A DNA stretch of 64,000 bases, from assembly GCF_036417845.1 (NCBI RefSeq), contig NC_089991.1, forward strand, positions 11,723,001 to 11,787,000, in the 5' to 3' direction. The stretch's first letter is position 1; each line of letters starts with the position of its first letter. The translations under genes were made by a program, and so were the position numbers. Origin of the DNA: Apteryx mantelli. Lineage: Eukaryota; Chordata; Aves; Apterygiformes; Apterygidae. Below the pieces are notes generated by a model. That model ran no database searches and was not told the DNA's origin. It worked only from the letters and a program-made list of their open reading frames with translations. This document shows, in pieces, positions 14,141 through 27,077 of this stretch.

Positions 14141-14214
14141 ATTTACAATATAAAAATCAGGCAACGCAGAAGTTACTATTTACAATATAAAAATCAGGCA
14201 ACACAGAAGTTACT
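14141..14214. repeat. Tandem duplication, 2 x 37 bp
   Basis: Unit 1 (14,141-14,177) and unit 2 (14,178-14,214) are directly adjacent and differ at one base (G versus A in GGCAACGCAG / GGCAACACAG). Near identity indicates a recent local duplication. Confidence 0.95.
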
Positions 14215-14817
14215 ACTCAAATTAACAGTTTAACTGAAATTCACTCCTGTGCAAAGAGGAATCAAGATCCATACAACACTTGAGCCCTGTAAACCCTTGG
14301 ACGTCAAACAGGTAAGCGTGTTAGTGCTGAGCATTTCCAGAAGGGCAAACCTCACCCTCTTCACATGTGCTTTGGCAAACCGTTAAAGAAAAAGACAAAT
14401 TTGCAAGAACTGACACCACCAGAGTTTGAAAGCATGCAAGGCAGCAGGGAGAACAAAAAAGGGGGAAAAGGGTGACATTCCCTTTCATTTCTGTTCATAA
14501 AGTCAATGCTTTACCCAGCCAGAACATTCTCCACCCGAAACCGAGGAGCAATTTGTAACACTTGTCAGGGCTTCCTGGACACCACTCCATTAACTAATAC
14601 AACTAAGGCTGCTTTTATAATTTGGATCACTACAGCAGAAATCTGATACGTTCACAGCGTTGCCTTTGTTCATCTGCTTGTACCACACCACAGGTCATTC
14701 TCTTAGCTCAGCCTGGAGGTTGTTGTTACAAACCACTTTTACCAGCAGCACCTGATTTATTTACTTATTGTTCTAAATAGGTAAATACAAACATCAGGGT
14801 TGATATGTTTATAGCAG

Positions 14818-14851
14818 CAGGCATACCCACTCATCATCAGGCATACCCACT
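14818..14851. repeat. Short direct repeat, CAGGCATACCCACT twice, period 20
   Basis: The 14-mer at 14,818-14,831 recurs at 14,838-14,851 with a 6-bp spacer. Confidence 0.85.
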
Positions 14852-15202
14852 ACTATGGTGAGCTTTTTTTGTTGTTGTTATTGTGAATTTATTACTTCGT
14901 CATGGCACGTTAGTTATTGAGCAGAGTAGCTCCAGCTGAAACTGGTTTGTTACTCATGTACTTTGTAGCTTAGGGGGGAAATTTCTTAAATTATTAAAAA
15001 TAAATGGGAGTACTAGCGTTAGTTCTGAGGGGCAGAGAAATTCCACTTACCACCCTTGTCTGATCTGGGAAACAAAAGAGTGCAAGAAGAAAACAAAACC
15101 AAAGAAAATTCTCAATAATTAGAGTAATTCTTTGAGGGTATCTAAAGAACAATGTAGAAGACTGAATTCAGCTTGCCTTGCAAGGTTTGCAAGGTCAGTC
15201 AT

Positions 15203-15215
15203 GGGGGGGGGGGGG
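15203..15215 (+). repeat. G13 homopolymer
   Basis: Thirteen consecutive G in noncoding sequence, one of several unusually long G runs in this window. Confidence 0.9.
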
Positions 15216-18200
15216 AATCCATCTGCAAGAAACACATGGACCAGTTTACTACTGCCATTTTTTACCCATAAAATAGTTTGATGCTAGTTATTCATTTCAT
15301 TGCACTTTTCATAGGGTTTTCGTTATGTTTTACCATTGTGGCTAGTGACTAATGACCTTGAAAAAAATAAAAAGTAGCCATATAATGATAATATATACTC
15401 CAGATTAAGGAGGGAATGTTTGGCTTTTGCTCAGTGAGGTATGCAGCCTGCTAGACAAAGAATGATTTATGTGAAAAGCAATACAAAAACGTGTAATATT
15501 TTTGAGACATAGGGTAGGTGTAAGCAAAGGTGTGGCCTCAGGCAAGCGGAGTCCTAGCCAGCTGCTGTGGAAATACCAACACACTTTTGCGCTTGAGCTC
15601 GCCTATCCCATACCAATCTTACTTAACTCCTTGAATTCAGAGCTATTACAAGTAACAGATTCTGTTGCGTTTTCTTTCCACAGACTGGGAAGAAATGGGA
15701 ACAGAGTGACAGCTAAACAGGATAGTTCAGTATCTGCTATTTTGTTTCCAAATGTAGCTGGCACTGAGTAGCCGCAGAGGAAGACGCAAGCAGCACTGCT
15801 ACGGAGCCCCTGGGGGGTGGCCTGCTTATGCACAGTTTCCCCCTAACCCTCGTTATTTAGGATGTTTTTTCCCCAAAGCAGAATAAATCATCTCTCAATT
15901 TCTTAGAAAAACCTCAGTGCTGCTAACCCTATCTATCTAATTCCAGATACCCTTATTCAGATGGATAAGAATGCTCCCTTTCCAAAACCTTTGGCTTCCG
16001 TGCTCTTCTGTAGTGAAGAGTTCCCTTGGATATGTGACCTGTGTGGGGGAGAGAAGAACAAAACCACCATCCCACCCCAAAGGAAACAGCTGGTTGGCAC
16101 CGTTTTCATCCTCTGGAGTTGCCTCTCGGTTGTGCTTTAACGCAGTGTAAGTGCTGCCCAGTCTGATTCTTCACACAGCCCCAGCAGGTGACAACATGTC
16201 AGAGAACCTGAAGATGCTGCACGCGACCGAAAGCACCCAAGCAGGCTTCACCCGAGACAGAAGCCAGTCAGGAGAGCCCCATGGCTGGGAGGGGGCAGAG
16301 GGAACCCACAGGATCTTCAGGGATGCTTCTTTTCACCTTGTTTCTATTCTGAAAGCTCATAACCCCAATATAGGAGTAGGAAATAATTTTGTTTTTAATT
16401 TTGGAAGACTTCATAGGTAGATTAAAGTTTATCCTAAATATTCTCTCTCCATTTGATCTGGATTATTTCTGTTGATACTGATAGACTTAAAAACAATGCA
16501 TGTGATCTACTTTAATGGGCTTGATTTTTCCATTAGCTTTTACTTTGTACAAGAGCAATCAAAGATAGAAGGTAATACTACTGTTCTCCTCTGGTAGCAT
16601 TTTACACCTACTTAACAGTCCCAGAAATTATTAACTCGCAAGTCAGCCAAGACCCAGGCTCTCTACTTTTTGGTTGCAATAGCAAAACTACCAGATCTAA
16701 AAGAAATTATTGCAGGTAAAACTGTTTTGATGGATGCAGGTTTAACTGTTGCACCCTGAAATGCCTTTGGAAACATAAGACACAATGCTGAGAGGTTGGC
16801 CACATATAGATTACTGAGCTGGAAAATTATTTTGGACCTAAAGTATCTGTACTTCAATTTTATGGGTGATTAAACCTAATGTGTTGCCATTCAAAAGCAA
16901 TTAAGTCCGATATCCAGAATGCAGTGTCCCCTTCCAGTGAGTGATGGGGAGGAAGCAACAGGATTCACTGTACTGATGGATCGTTTCTGGGAACCCCCTT
17001 GGCAACCTTAGGTCCCTTCATAAAACGTGAGTCAGACAAAACGTAACAGTGGAGAGAGAGATCCCTTAGGTTACAGCTTGCACGTGGAGCCACCTGCATG
17101 TCCAGGGTAGCTGCATGAGCTGACCAGAGGAGATCTTGGAAAGGGGATTCTCCTGGCAGCTAGACAGCTTTGTCTGGATATCGCTGTGCTAAGCGGACAG
17201 GAATGGCCAAAGAGAAGACAGACTGGGCAGTGCGGTTGCAGCAATGGTTTTCTGTTCTTTCTGGGCTTAGTGACAAACAAACTGGGTACCCCGGAGGTCT
17301 TTATATTTCTTGTGTTGTCAGAAGACACCAAGGTAGACTGGCTAAACGCATCAAATCCATCAGTGGAAGTAGCACAGCCTTTGCAAAACCGCCTTGGCTG
17401 AGAGCCATGCTTGGAGTTAGGCTCTTGAACTAATTCTTAAACACCAGAAACGACCCAATCTGCAACTTCTGAGCAATGAATCGTTCATGAAATGATGCAG
17501 AGCAGCTCCCAGGCCAGGCCTGCAGCCCAAGTTGGGGGGGGAAGTGAGCCAGATGGGGCTGCTGAGCTCCCCATGGGGCACACACTTGACGTTCCCCCTA
17601 CACCCTGCACAGCCCCACCTGCAACGAAGCAGTGGGAGCTGGAGTGTCCACTCCAAGCAGAGGCAGTGCTCTGGGCTCCCTGAGCACCACACAGTGTGCA
17701 CGCCCCATGGTCCTCGGCCACATGAAGACTTGTGCATGGCTCAGGCAATCAAGTGGCATAAAGAGAAGATGTGACCCAGTAGCTCAAAACAAGACAAGTC
17801 AACTGCTACCAAGGTCAATGAAAGCTTTGCTGAGTCAAGGTCATCTGGAAAGAAGCCAGGCTTATGTTGAAGTATCTACTAATATCATAATATTTGTTTT
17901 AAAATATATTACTAAATATGGATGCCCTGGAATGTAATTGGGATTATAAGGCTCACACAAGATTAGAAAGAAGGTCAGTTGCAAAGTCACAAAACCAAAC
18001 TAAATCTCCTGGGATGCAGTCCCATACTTCAGAAGAAAGATAATTATGTTAAAGCTCACCAGTGGACAGTCACTGTGAATAAAAAAACCATAGGCATTAT
18101 ATATGCACTCTCAATTACTGTTTTTTTCCAGGAGAGATTTGGAACAAGGAAGGAGTTTGGTGGAGGAAAAAGTAAAATAAATTTCCTCACCAAACAATAG

Positions 18201-20264
18201 CCCTGCAAATATCACATCGAATCACATCTTAGAAATACTATTACAATCATACTGGCCTATCCAATGCATTGGTCTTTTTGACAAGAAAAGTTAGCACCTA
18301 ACAGACTTTCTTAAACTTTTTTCTTATATTCTATTTTTTTTGTGCTATTATCTGAATGCATCAGATTGCCACTTATTTCATGACTGGACAACTTAGTGAT
18401 AGGCCAGAGTATTACAAATGTCTTCTGCATCTTTGAGAGCAATATGTAATACTGTTTCATCTCCACAATTTGCATTGGCAGTGATATGTTCAATGGACAG
18501 GCTGGTCTCCTGCATTGTACAGGTGGGACTGGCTCTGAGTAAGCATGATAGAAAAGGAACATTAGTGGAAACCTATTATCTTTGTTCAACTTTCCCAAAG
18601 AGTAACCAAGGTTTCTTCTGTGACAGAGAATAAATGAAAACATTTATCGTCTGATAAAAATTAATAAGATGCCCTAACACTACGTGCCCATCCTGGCGCA
18701 TTTCCTTGCTGAACAGTGCAATAAGGTGTCTTCTGATGACAAGCAGCTTGCAGAGAACAGCGGTGAAGGCCTCGGTAACCATCACATTCCTCAGGATGTG
18801 CCTATTCCACCTCCTCCATTAAGAAAAAAAAAAACTGTCTGACAACCAGGCCCAAGGGCCTTTGTGCCACAGAAAGTTTGCGGTGGTACGTGCCCAGTGC
18901 CTTCAGAGCTGCACGCCCAAATTGCTGAGAAAGGTGCAGAAAACACCATGAGCACAGCAGAGGTGGACGGGATCTCCTCGCATCCTCAGTTGGATGGTCC
19001 CTCGCTTTCAGCAAGGCTGTGACATTTGCTCCAGCCAAGGTCCTGGCTTGGAAAACACGGGTGAAGCAAAAAGCTCTGGCACCGACACCGAACGGATTGA
19101 TCTGATTAGCGCAGAGCTCACATCTCTGCAAGCAAAAACTAACAGTCCTCCTCTTTGCCCCTGCCTACTTATGCCCTGCTTACATACTCCGCTCCTCGGT
19201 TTGAGTCAACAATTAAAAAATTACTGTTGCCGAAGCTGCTTTAGGGCAGCCAGTTGCTGCATCATAATGGCAACACATTCACGAGAACATCACTGCTTTT
19301 TGGGGACTTCCAAAAGACAAGTTTTCTTGAAGTGTTGTGTCTGAAATCTGTTTTATTACCTGGCTAGTTTTACGCTCTGGCCCATCCACAAGAACACCAG
19401 CAACATATGAGGCCTGCTAATGGGTTGTATTTGTGCATCAGATCCTCCAAAGCTCCTAAACACACTGGTAGTGATGTGTGACACATTATAAATTTCCTAA
19501 TTTGTTGACTGTCACAGGTCTGCTTTCACCTTTGCGGAAAATCAGTCCCAGGAGTCTAAAGCCAGATTTTCACTCTCAACTTCAGTGCCCGAGTTCAGCA
19601 CGTGCTGGTTAATGATGGTGCGTAATAATCAATAAACAGCTCCTGGCTTTCAGCTGATGCTGCATTACTGCCAGATCGGAAGGGGAAGGTGAACGTGCAA
19701 TTTCTGTTGACTGAAGGAGGTTCTCTTGGTGCACATACAATCCCTAACACAGTCTCCAATATTTGTCCTGTTGATACCATTACAACTCTCTTAACTTTTT
19801 GCTGTCAACACACTGCTATATTCTGGAACTAAAGGAGCAACAGCCACAGTGCCCCCACCATGCAAACAGGCAGTGTTTCAGTGGTTTCCAGGAAAACTAC
19901 ATTCCAGCACAAAAGCTGCAGTGAGGGCACCAGTGGTGGGTTATCCCAGAAAGCTATACCTGTACAAAACACAGGACCCATGTGAATTGAATCAGCACAG
20001 AGTCAAGCTGGAGTCCACAGCAGGAGAACACTGCTTTTTACTACGCCTTCTCATAAGCAATCAGTTGCAATCCCTTACTCTAAGGAATAGGGCGATAGCA
20101 AATTTTAGGAACTTTGAGATCAGGAGCCTTGCAGTAGAAGTGTGCAGAGCTCATGCTGTGAGCAAGTGCCAGAGTTTATCAGTTGCTTTCTCCTTGTTTC
20201 CTTTCACCCTTATTTGACCTGCTAACCCAGAAGGTTAAGAATGAAGGAGAAATGTTCTTTTGTT

Positions 20265-20330
20265 AAAAATAAATAAATAAATAAAAATTAAAAGAAAAAC
20301 CCACACACCACACACCCACAAACACCCACA
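20265..20330 (+). repeat. (AAAT)n followed by CA-rich tract
   Basis: Four to five AAAT units at 20,265-20,286, then an A-rich stretch and imperfect CA/CCCA repeats at 20,300-20,330. Confidence 0.9.
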
Positions 20331-21371
20331 TCAAAATAAAGCATCCTGCCAGATCCATAAGACAAAGAAGAAAAGGCCTAAGACTTCATCACACTCTTCT
20401 TTCTTATTATCCTGCTTCATAATCTCACCTGATACCAAGAGACATTATCCAAACTGTTAAACTTTCAGTTACACGGAAGGATGGAAGTTACCCATTGTAC
20501 ACTGATGACTTGAAGCCCTTTGAGGTTATATGGACAGAAGCAGAAGAGCTGTTAGGTGTTTCTTTCATCAGAACAGCCAAGTACCTAAATCACTTTGCCT
20601 CATAACTTCCAGATAACTCCCAGTTACCTCAAGAAAGGTAACAGGAAAATGTTGGATACCTAATTAGAAAGTCTGAAAGGTTTTTGTGATTTCCCTCCCC
20701 CTCCCTTATCCTTAAGATTATCATTCACTATCTACAGAATCCTTTTGATCAAGTTTGATTCTGGACATAGTAAAAAAAACAAGCCCAATAGTACACTGGA
20801 GGTGGTATGAGTGCCCTGCAGAGAGCATGTCTGAAAGGGGTTCCCAACACCAAGGACGGATAGGCAAAGCCTGTGCCTCCTTTGCGCTATTCGAGAGAGA
20901 GCTGTCCAGACACGGCCTGGTCAGACCATGCTCTGGGGGTTAAATATAAGCTATGAAGCAGGTAGGATCCCACAACCACCTCCTGCAAAGTCAATCTGGT
21001 ACTTGTCCCTTTCTGGTCAGTAGGTAGCACTTAGCTCCCTGCATGCTCCACAGCTTAGGGCAGGCTGAACAGAGATCACCGAATTCAGTCAATCTGGCAC
21101 AGAGCGACTTGTGCAGTGCTTGTACTCAGATTAATCAATCATTCATAACCTAATTTGTGCTGAGAAGTTCTCAGGGGCTCTTCTGCATATTGTCAGCCTT
21201 GCAACTGTCACGTTTGGTCCTGATGGCACCAGCTGGGTGATGTGCCCTATTGTAACTGTCACATCTGCTTTAAGGATCTGCCACCTGTGACATAGTTTGA
21301 TTTTAGCCACACTGAGCGAGATGTTTGCTCTCAGAAATCACACACTTCTTGCCTCAGTGGGGGAACAACCT

Positions 21372-21383
21372 GGGGGGGGGGGG
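21372..21383 (+). repeat. G12 homopolymer
   Basis: Twelve consecutive G in a G-rich stretch (21,357-21,412). Confidence 0.9.
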
Positions 21384-24300
21384 AGAAAGGAAAGGAGCTG
21401 GGGTGGAGAGGAAGATGCTCACACCCTTGTGTCATGCTGATCGCCATGGGGAAACTGGTGTCATTTTACACCCACACCTACCAAAAGCAGTTCCAGCCAC
21501 ACTGCTAAGACAGATCAACCGGCTCCTTTTCTGACAGCGGGCCAAGGAAGAGTCAGGTCTGCAAATTCACGTGGAGGTCAGAGCTGCTGCCTGGATGAAA
21601 CAGTGTGAGGTCCTCATGCAGGGTGCAGCTCTGAGAGGGGCAGAGGAAGCAGCCAGTCTAAGGATGCTACTTGCTTGCTTTGGGCTGCTCCCTTAAGTTA
21701 TAAGGCGCACCCTGAAGTCCCTTTACAGGGTTGCAGCTTCTGACAAGCTTTGTGGCAGGCCAAAAGGGGAGCAGATTATGTGATGTGATGTAACTAGAAA
21801 AGGTAATGAGACAGAGAGGGTTCACTACTTGTTTACTGGCACGCAAGAATGAGCAACCACAGCAACTCAGTAGCCTAAATAAAATAAAGCTAAAGCCTCA
21901 GTTCAGCACAGAGTGGATGGCAGCTCCCAGGTCCCTCATGCCAGTGCAGTGAACCTGGGTCAAAGATGCATGGCTGAGATAAGGGGAAGTTTTGTTTTAG
22001 TTCTTGCAGCCCGTATTGTGGAAAAATTAGCAGTAGAAGTCTGGGAATGCTGCAGGATTAGGCTCATACTTTCTGCATTTCTTTTCCCAGCGGGGGGGAG
22101 GATGGACACACACCTTAAACACGCGTCTCAACAATTCATCTTTTACTACAGCTTCTTCTCCAAACTAGAGCCAGCATATGGCACTAGGCCCGTTTCAGAG
22201 CAGCTAAGTGCAGTGCAAACTGTGAACCTGAAGGTGAGAAATGCCATATCCCACCCCAATGGGCTATTACCTCCCCCTGCTGAATGCTTCCACAGCAATT
22301 AAAGCATTACATTATTAAAAATTACTTCTCCTACAATTCTGTTTTCAGAGTTATGCCATGTCATGTTTCTTTACAACACAAAAGAAAGCCATGCCAAAAA
22401 TAGGTAGCCTATAGCCACAGAAAGGCATGTGACCCAGCAGATGCCAGGAGAGAACCAAAGCAAGCAATGAACCATCTTTCTCAGCACTTCCTCTGCACTA
22501 GATTTCTTTCTCTAATCTGCAGACATAGTTACCCAGTCTTTACCCCCTTCACAAACATTTGTTTTTGCTGAAATGAAGGATTTGCAGGAAAATTTATCTT
22601 TTTTTTAAATCAATTAAAAAAATGCATAGCAAGAATTGAACATCTGCTCCCAATCAAGATGGCATTTAGAGAGATCAGCCCCTACTTGTATCTGCCCATT
22701 GATGAGGAGGCAGCTGGGGCACTGAGCTAACGTAGGAGCTAGGCTGGAACATGCTGGGTGCAGCCCCAGCCCTCACTGCAGCTACAGGCGCCCTGGACAC
22801 AGGACTGTGCCTTTCCAGGGCTCGGGATTCCAGGTTTGGCGTGTGAGACCCACCAGTGTCTGTGCACCTGGGCCATGACTGACTGATGGCTTGACTCTCT
22901 GTAGAGCTTGTGGCCTCCCAGTTTTCTTCCCTTACTGGCAATCCCTGCCAGGCAAAACTTCTATCTTAGAAAAACTTCTTGGCAGGGGGAGTCATCTTCT
23001 CTCCCAAACACTCATGCCTTTCCTGCCCTGGATAACCACTTAAAAGCATTAGGTGACAAATGCTTTGTTGTCAAGGACTGAGAAGGCCCATGGGACTTGT
23101 CTTCTGCCACCTCTGCTGGTTAATGAAAGAGTGACATAACAACATGACAAGGGATTTAAAAAAATTAAGTCTTCCCAGACACTCCCTGGGGGTGCTTCTA
23201 CTATGATATGCAGACCGGCAGTGCTGCTGCTCACGAGATGCCACATCGCCACATTTCCTTGCTTTACAAGAAATGGATTTCACTGGTTAGTGAATCTTTA
23301 ATGTGACAAAAGGAAGGGACATGGCAGTAGTGTGCTTTTTTGACACCACTGCTCCGAGAGAGGCGGCACAGAAAGCAAGCTTGGAAGAGCCTTTCACATT
23401 GCTCTAGGACCTGCCTCTACATAACCAATCGCCCAGGTTAAGGAATGGCTTTCAAAATGAATAAACAGAGAGTGAAAGCCATGGCCAGTGGACTTTTTAT
23501 GCTGGGAAGCGCTAGGAGGGGAAACAGAATTGGAAGGGATGGACAAGATGGGTCACCTGGTCAGGATGGGACAAGCAGGTCCCCGTCTGTCCCTCCTGGC
23601 TGCTCCAAACATGGCCACGCTTTCCTCAGGAAGGTGTAGGAGCCCTTCAGTGACAGCCCATGAGCCGTTTCAGCCTCCGCCAGCTGAGGCTGCGATATCA
23701 GTGGCTGTCCCCTCACTTCCAGTACCTGCCATTATAAATTATACCCCAGAGCAATGCTTAGAAGAAGGCATCTAAATCACAAAATAAAACAGGTCAGAGC
23801 TGCAATTATGATCAGTGAAGCAGGCATCAGTATTTTGTACATAATTAAAATGACTGTAGGACTTCTCTATAAATATCAGCCAGAAAAGCATCTCTTTGTG
23901 TGTGGGCATAAAAAACGAGATGCAGAAAGCAGCCTGCTCTGATGTGACATCATGACCTTGGAACAACTTTGTTGCTTCCACACCAGAGTAATTACACTGC
24001 TGGAACATTTGATTGTCCCCCTCTTGCCATCAGCAGCAACCAAGCCTTTGCAGCAATAAATGTGTAACCACTAACGGTTCAATAAAGATCCTGAGATAGT
24101 CTCATTTTGCAGTGGCTGCTCCTCCTTGAAGTTCTCTAAAACTGCAGCTCCAAGAGCAAAAGCTCGTTTTCTCCTTTAAAAGTCCGAACTCTGCTTGGAG
24201 ATGAAATGCACTCAAGATGATAAATGAGTACTATGCAAAGCTTGTCTTATACACGTCTTTAAATATTTTACTTACTGCTCATCAATCTTCCCCACCTATG

Positions 24301-25746
24301 TAGCATTCTCAACTACTTCACAGGAGCAGAGTCAACTCCTTCAGAGCATTTGTGGGGTAAGACATGTTCCCACTTTTCTCAACACTGCGATCACTGTGAA
24401 CATAGAAATGTTAACTAGGGGGTGGTTTCTTTTGATCTCAAATTGGACTTAATGTTATTTTTAAAGCAGCAAAACTTATTTTCTCACAAGATCTTAAGTG
24501 GGGATAGCTAAAGCAGAGAGCTGCTCCAGATCACTGTGTTATTGCCAGACAGCACGACCCCACTGGGCTATATGGCAAGGGCCAGTCCTTGCTGGTGCCG
24601 CAGTTCACAGGTGCACCCACACAACACATTTTGCATCTCATGAATTCCAGTATTTGCACAGTGTCATTGGAAGGAACTCAGAGCTGACCAACAATTTAAG
24701 TGTGAAACGCTGTGGGCAGGCAAAACTTAAAAGGTGAATAACGTCAGTGTTAATAGGCAACATAATAAAAGGAGCACTTCTATTATCAGAGACGATGCAC
24801 AAGTTTGGCAAATAGCAGCATACGTGCCATGTCTTTATTCAAAGACACTTCAAAAAACAAAAACAATTCAACTGATAATCACTCACCTCCTATTCAATAA
24901 CCCAGTAATCTCCTTTTGTCCAGCATAATGTCTGGATGCATTTTTATTGATCTGGTAGTAAACTTGTAGGACTTACCATTATTTGACCACTAATGATTGG
25001 GTATATTTCTCCCTGTAGTCAAGTATTTAGCAGGCAGGAGGGAAATGTGTGATTCATTGACTTATAATACATTACAGATAAATAATAATGAAAGACCTAT
25101 GCATCATTCCTGTCAATGTGCTAAAAAGATTTGCTGAATGCACAGAGGTCAGGGAAAAGAAGTCAAAAGTGTTAGTCTACAGGAAAGAGAAGAACAGAGA
25201 TTGAGGCACAGGTTTACTAGGGGGCTAACAGGACCTTGCCAGTAAGACCATCCTATTAGCACTAGCCAACAAACAGCCTACTCTGGTGCCCTAAACTGTG
25301 GTGTCACCACATATTCCAGATGAAATACTCCAAACTATCCCACAGACTAGGGTGTAGTTGCAAATAATATCACTTAAGAAAAATAATGGAATTCGAGAAA
25401 AAAAAAACTTGGTGAATCTTTCACAAGCCAGAAGAGGAAAAATGTACTGAACAGATGAATCTGTATAAATAATCTGTCCATAAAAAATATTAGTATGCTG
25501 GACAAATTTCAACAGTCACAAATTAAAATAAAAACTCACAATGAACTGAACTGGAAATTCAGAGAAATAAAAGAAAAAACCCACAAAGCAGAAAACACTT
25601 GTTATTTTCAGTTGCTCAAGTATAGATCTTCCTTCTAAAGAATAATGGTGCATCCAAAATGGTCATCTCCTTAAAATAAAGCATATAAAGCACTAAAAAG
25701 AGAAGCACATAATACATGACTTATTGTTGCAGTGTTGTCAGGTCAC

Positions 25747-25771
25747 TTTTTTTTTTTCTTTTTTTTTTTTT
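25747..25771 (+). repeat. T11-C-T13 tract
   Basis: Two T runs split by a single C. Confidence 0.9.
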
Positions 25772-26325
25772 AAAGTTGTTATACTGCTTGAGCTTCTGTT
25801 GGGAATTCTCCCTAATAAATATCCTTTTTATGTTCTTTTTCAGCTCTGTCATTTAGAGGATGCTACAAGAAGATTCAGAGAGCTTCTGGAATAGCTGAAC
25901 GGAGCTGGTAACATAACCCTCAGCAGAGAGGAGCACGACAGCTCCTTGTCAGATGCCCTGCTTGAACGACAACCAGCGTTGGTGGAAGAGCAGAGTCGGG
26001 GAGTCTAATGATCCATCCGGATGCTAGTACACCCCAGGTACAGCTCCCTCTGGGAAACCCAGAAAGACCCTCCTAGCACATAGGATCTGGGAAAACTGGG
26101 GAGACAGAAGGGCTTCAGCCTGCTGCAGTGGGAACTGTGCTGACAGGGAACAGCGGCCATCAGCGTCTGTCCTCTGTGGAGGAAAAGTTCCCCTCTTACA
26201 CCATTCCCACTGCCTTGAGTTTAGACCTGAAGGAAACCTGTTATTCTACAGTAACGTGGAAAGGGCACATTTGTTAGCTTAAGGGATTAATGCTACAGTG
26301 TTTGAATTACTTCTCAGATATACAT

Positions 26326-26330
<5 letters not shown>

Positions 26331-26354
<24 letters not shown>
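26331..26354 (+). repeat. (TG)12 microsatellite
   Basis: Twelve uninterrupted TG units. The valine/cysteine run in the overlapping open frame (26,290-26,511) is a by-product of this repeat. Confidence 0.98.
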
Positions 26355-26356
<2 letters not shown>

Positions 26357-27053
26357 TACATAAATACAAAATCTCGCATGGCTTTACTCCACTTTACGAG
26401 TTTGGTTGCATACCTGTTTTTGACCTTCAGTTAGATATAGCACAGGATTTTCTCACTTACACACACACCTCAGAAGCAGACAGACTAGCAAAACACATGG
26501 GCAGCATTTAAACCCCACTCGTGGTGGGAGCAGAGATACAACATCACAGGGAACAAATCAGCGTAAGTTTGCAGAATATTAGGCCAATGCTATAGTAACC
26601 TAGTGCTGTGCTAAATAAAGCGGAAGAAATGCTTTTAAATCTCCGTCTCCACAAGGCACGATTTCCGGGGAGCCCACGGGTATAGGTCACGCAGCCGGCT
26701 GGCTGAGACTGGCTGCCTAGCAGTGCTTTCTGCATTTTACCAGGTCACCTGTCTCCTGTTGCCCAAACTCAGGGGAAAATGAGATCTGCCTGCTAATACA
26801 TTCTTCTGTCAAAGCCTGTTAACTCCCCATCTGCCATCCTCCATATCCCTCACCCTTGCTAGCATGAGACAAACTCCATTCAAGGCAAGTAACATAAAGA
26901 AACCTCATTTCCTTTGAACTTATTTACAAGTTTTACCATTAAACTTGCCCACATTATGCAAGCAGCTTGCAATCTTCCTTAATTCTCTGACTTTAATTAT
27001 ATAATTGAACAACCCAAAACCTCATTTTTTCCAGGAAACATTAAACATTACCA

Positions 27054-27077
27054 TCTTAATGAAATTCTTAATGAAAT
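27054..27077. repeat. Tandem duplication, 2 x 12 bp (TCTTAATGAAAT)
   Basis: Two perfect copies are adjacent, each carrying a homeodomain-type TTAATGA core. They lie inside the AT-rich segment 26,840-27,100, with an octamer ATGCAAAT at 27,090-27,097. Confidence 0.85.

Larger units (their letters stand above)
14215..26330. other. Noncoding stretch, no gene recognised
   Basis: Apart from simple repeats and a 14-bp direct repeat, I see nothing that can be named. ORFs reach about 129 codons (21,913-22,302 plus) and have no known motif. Confidence 0.6.

Noticed and set aside
23520..23580. GAATTGGAAGGGATGGAC-like stretch resembling a CR1 3' end
   Set aside because: The resemblance does not extend beyond about 20 bases and the flanks do not fit.
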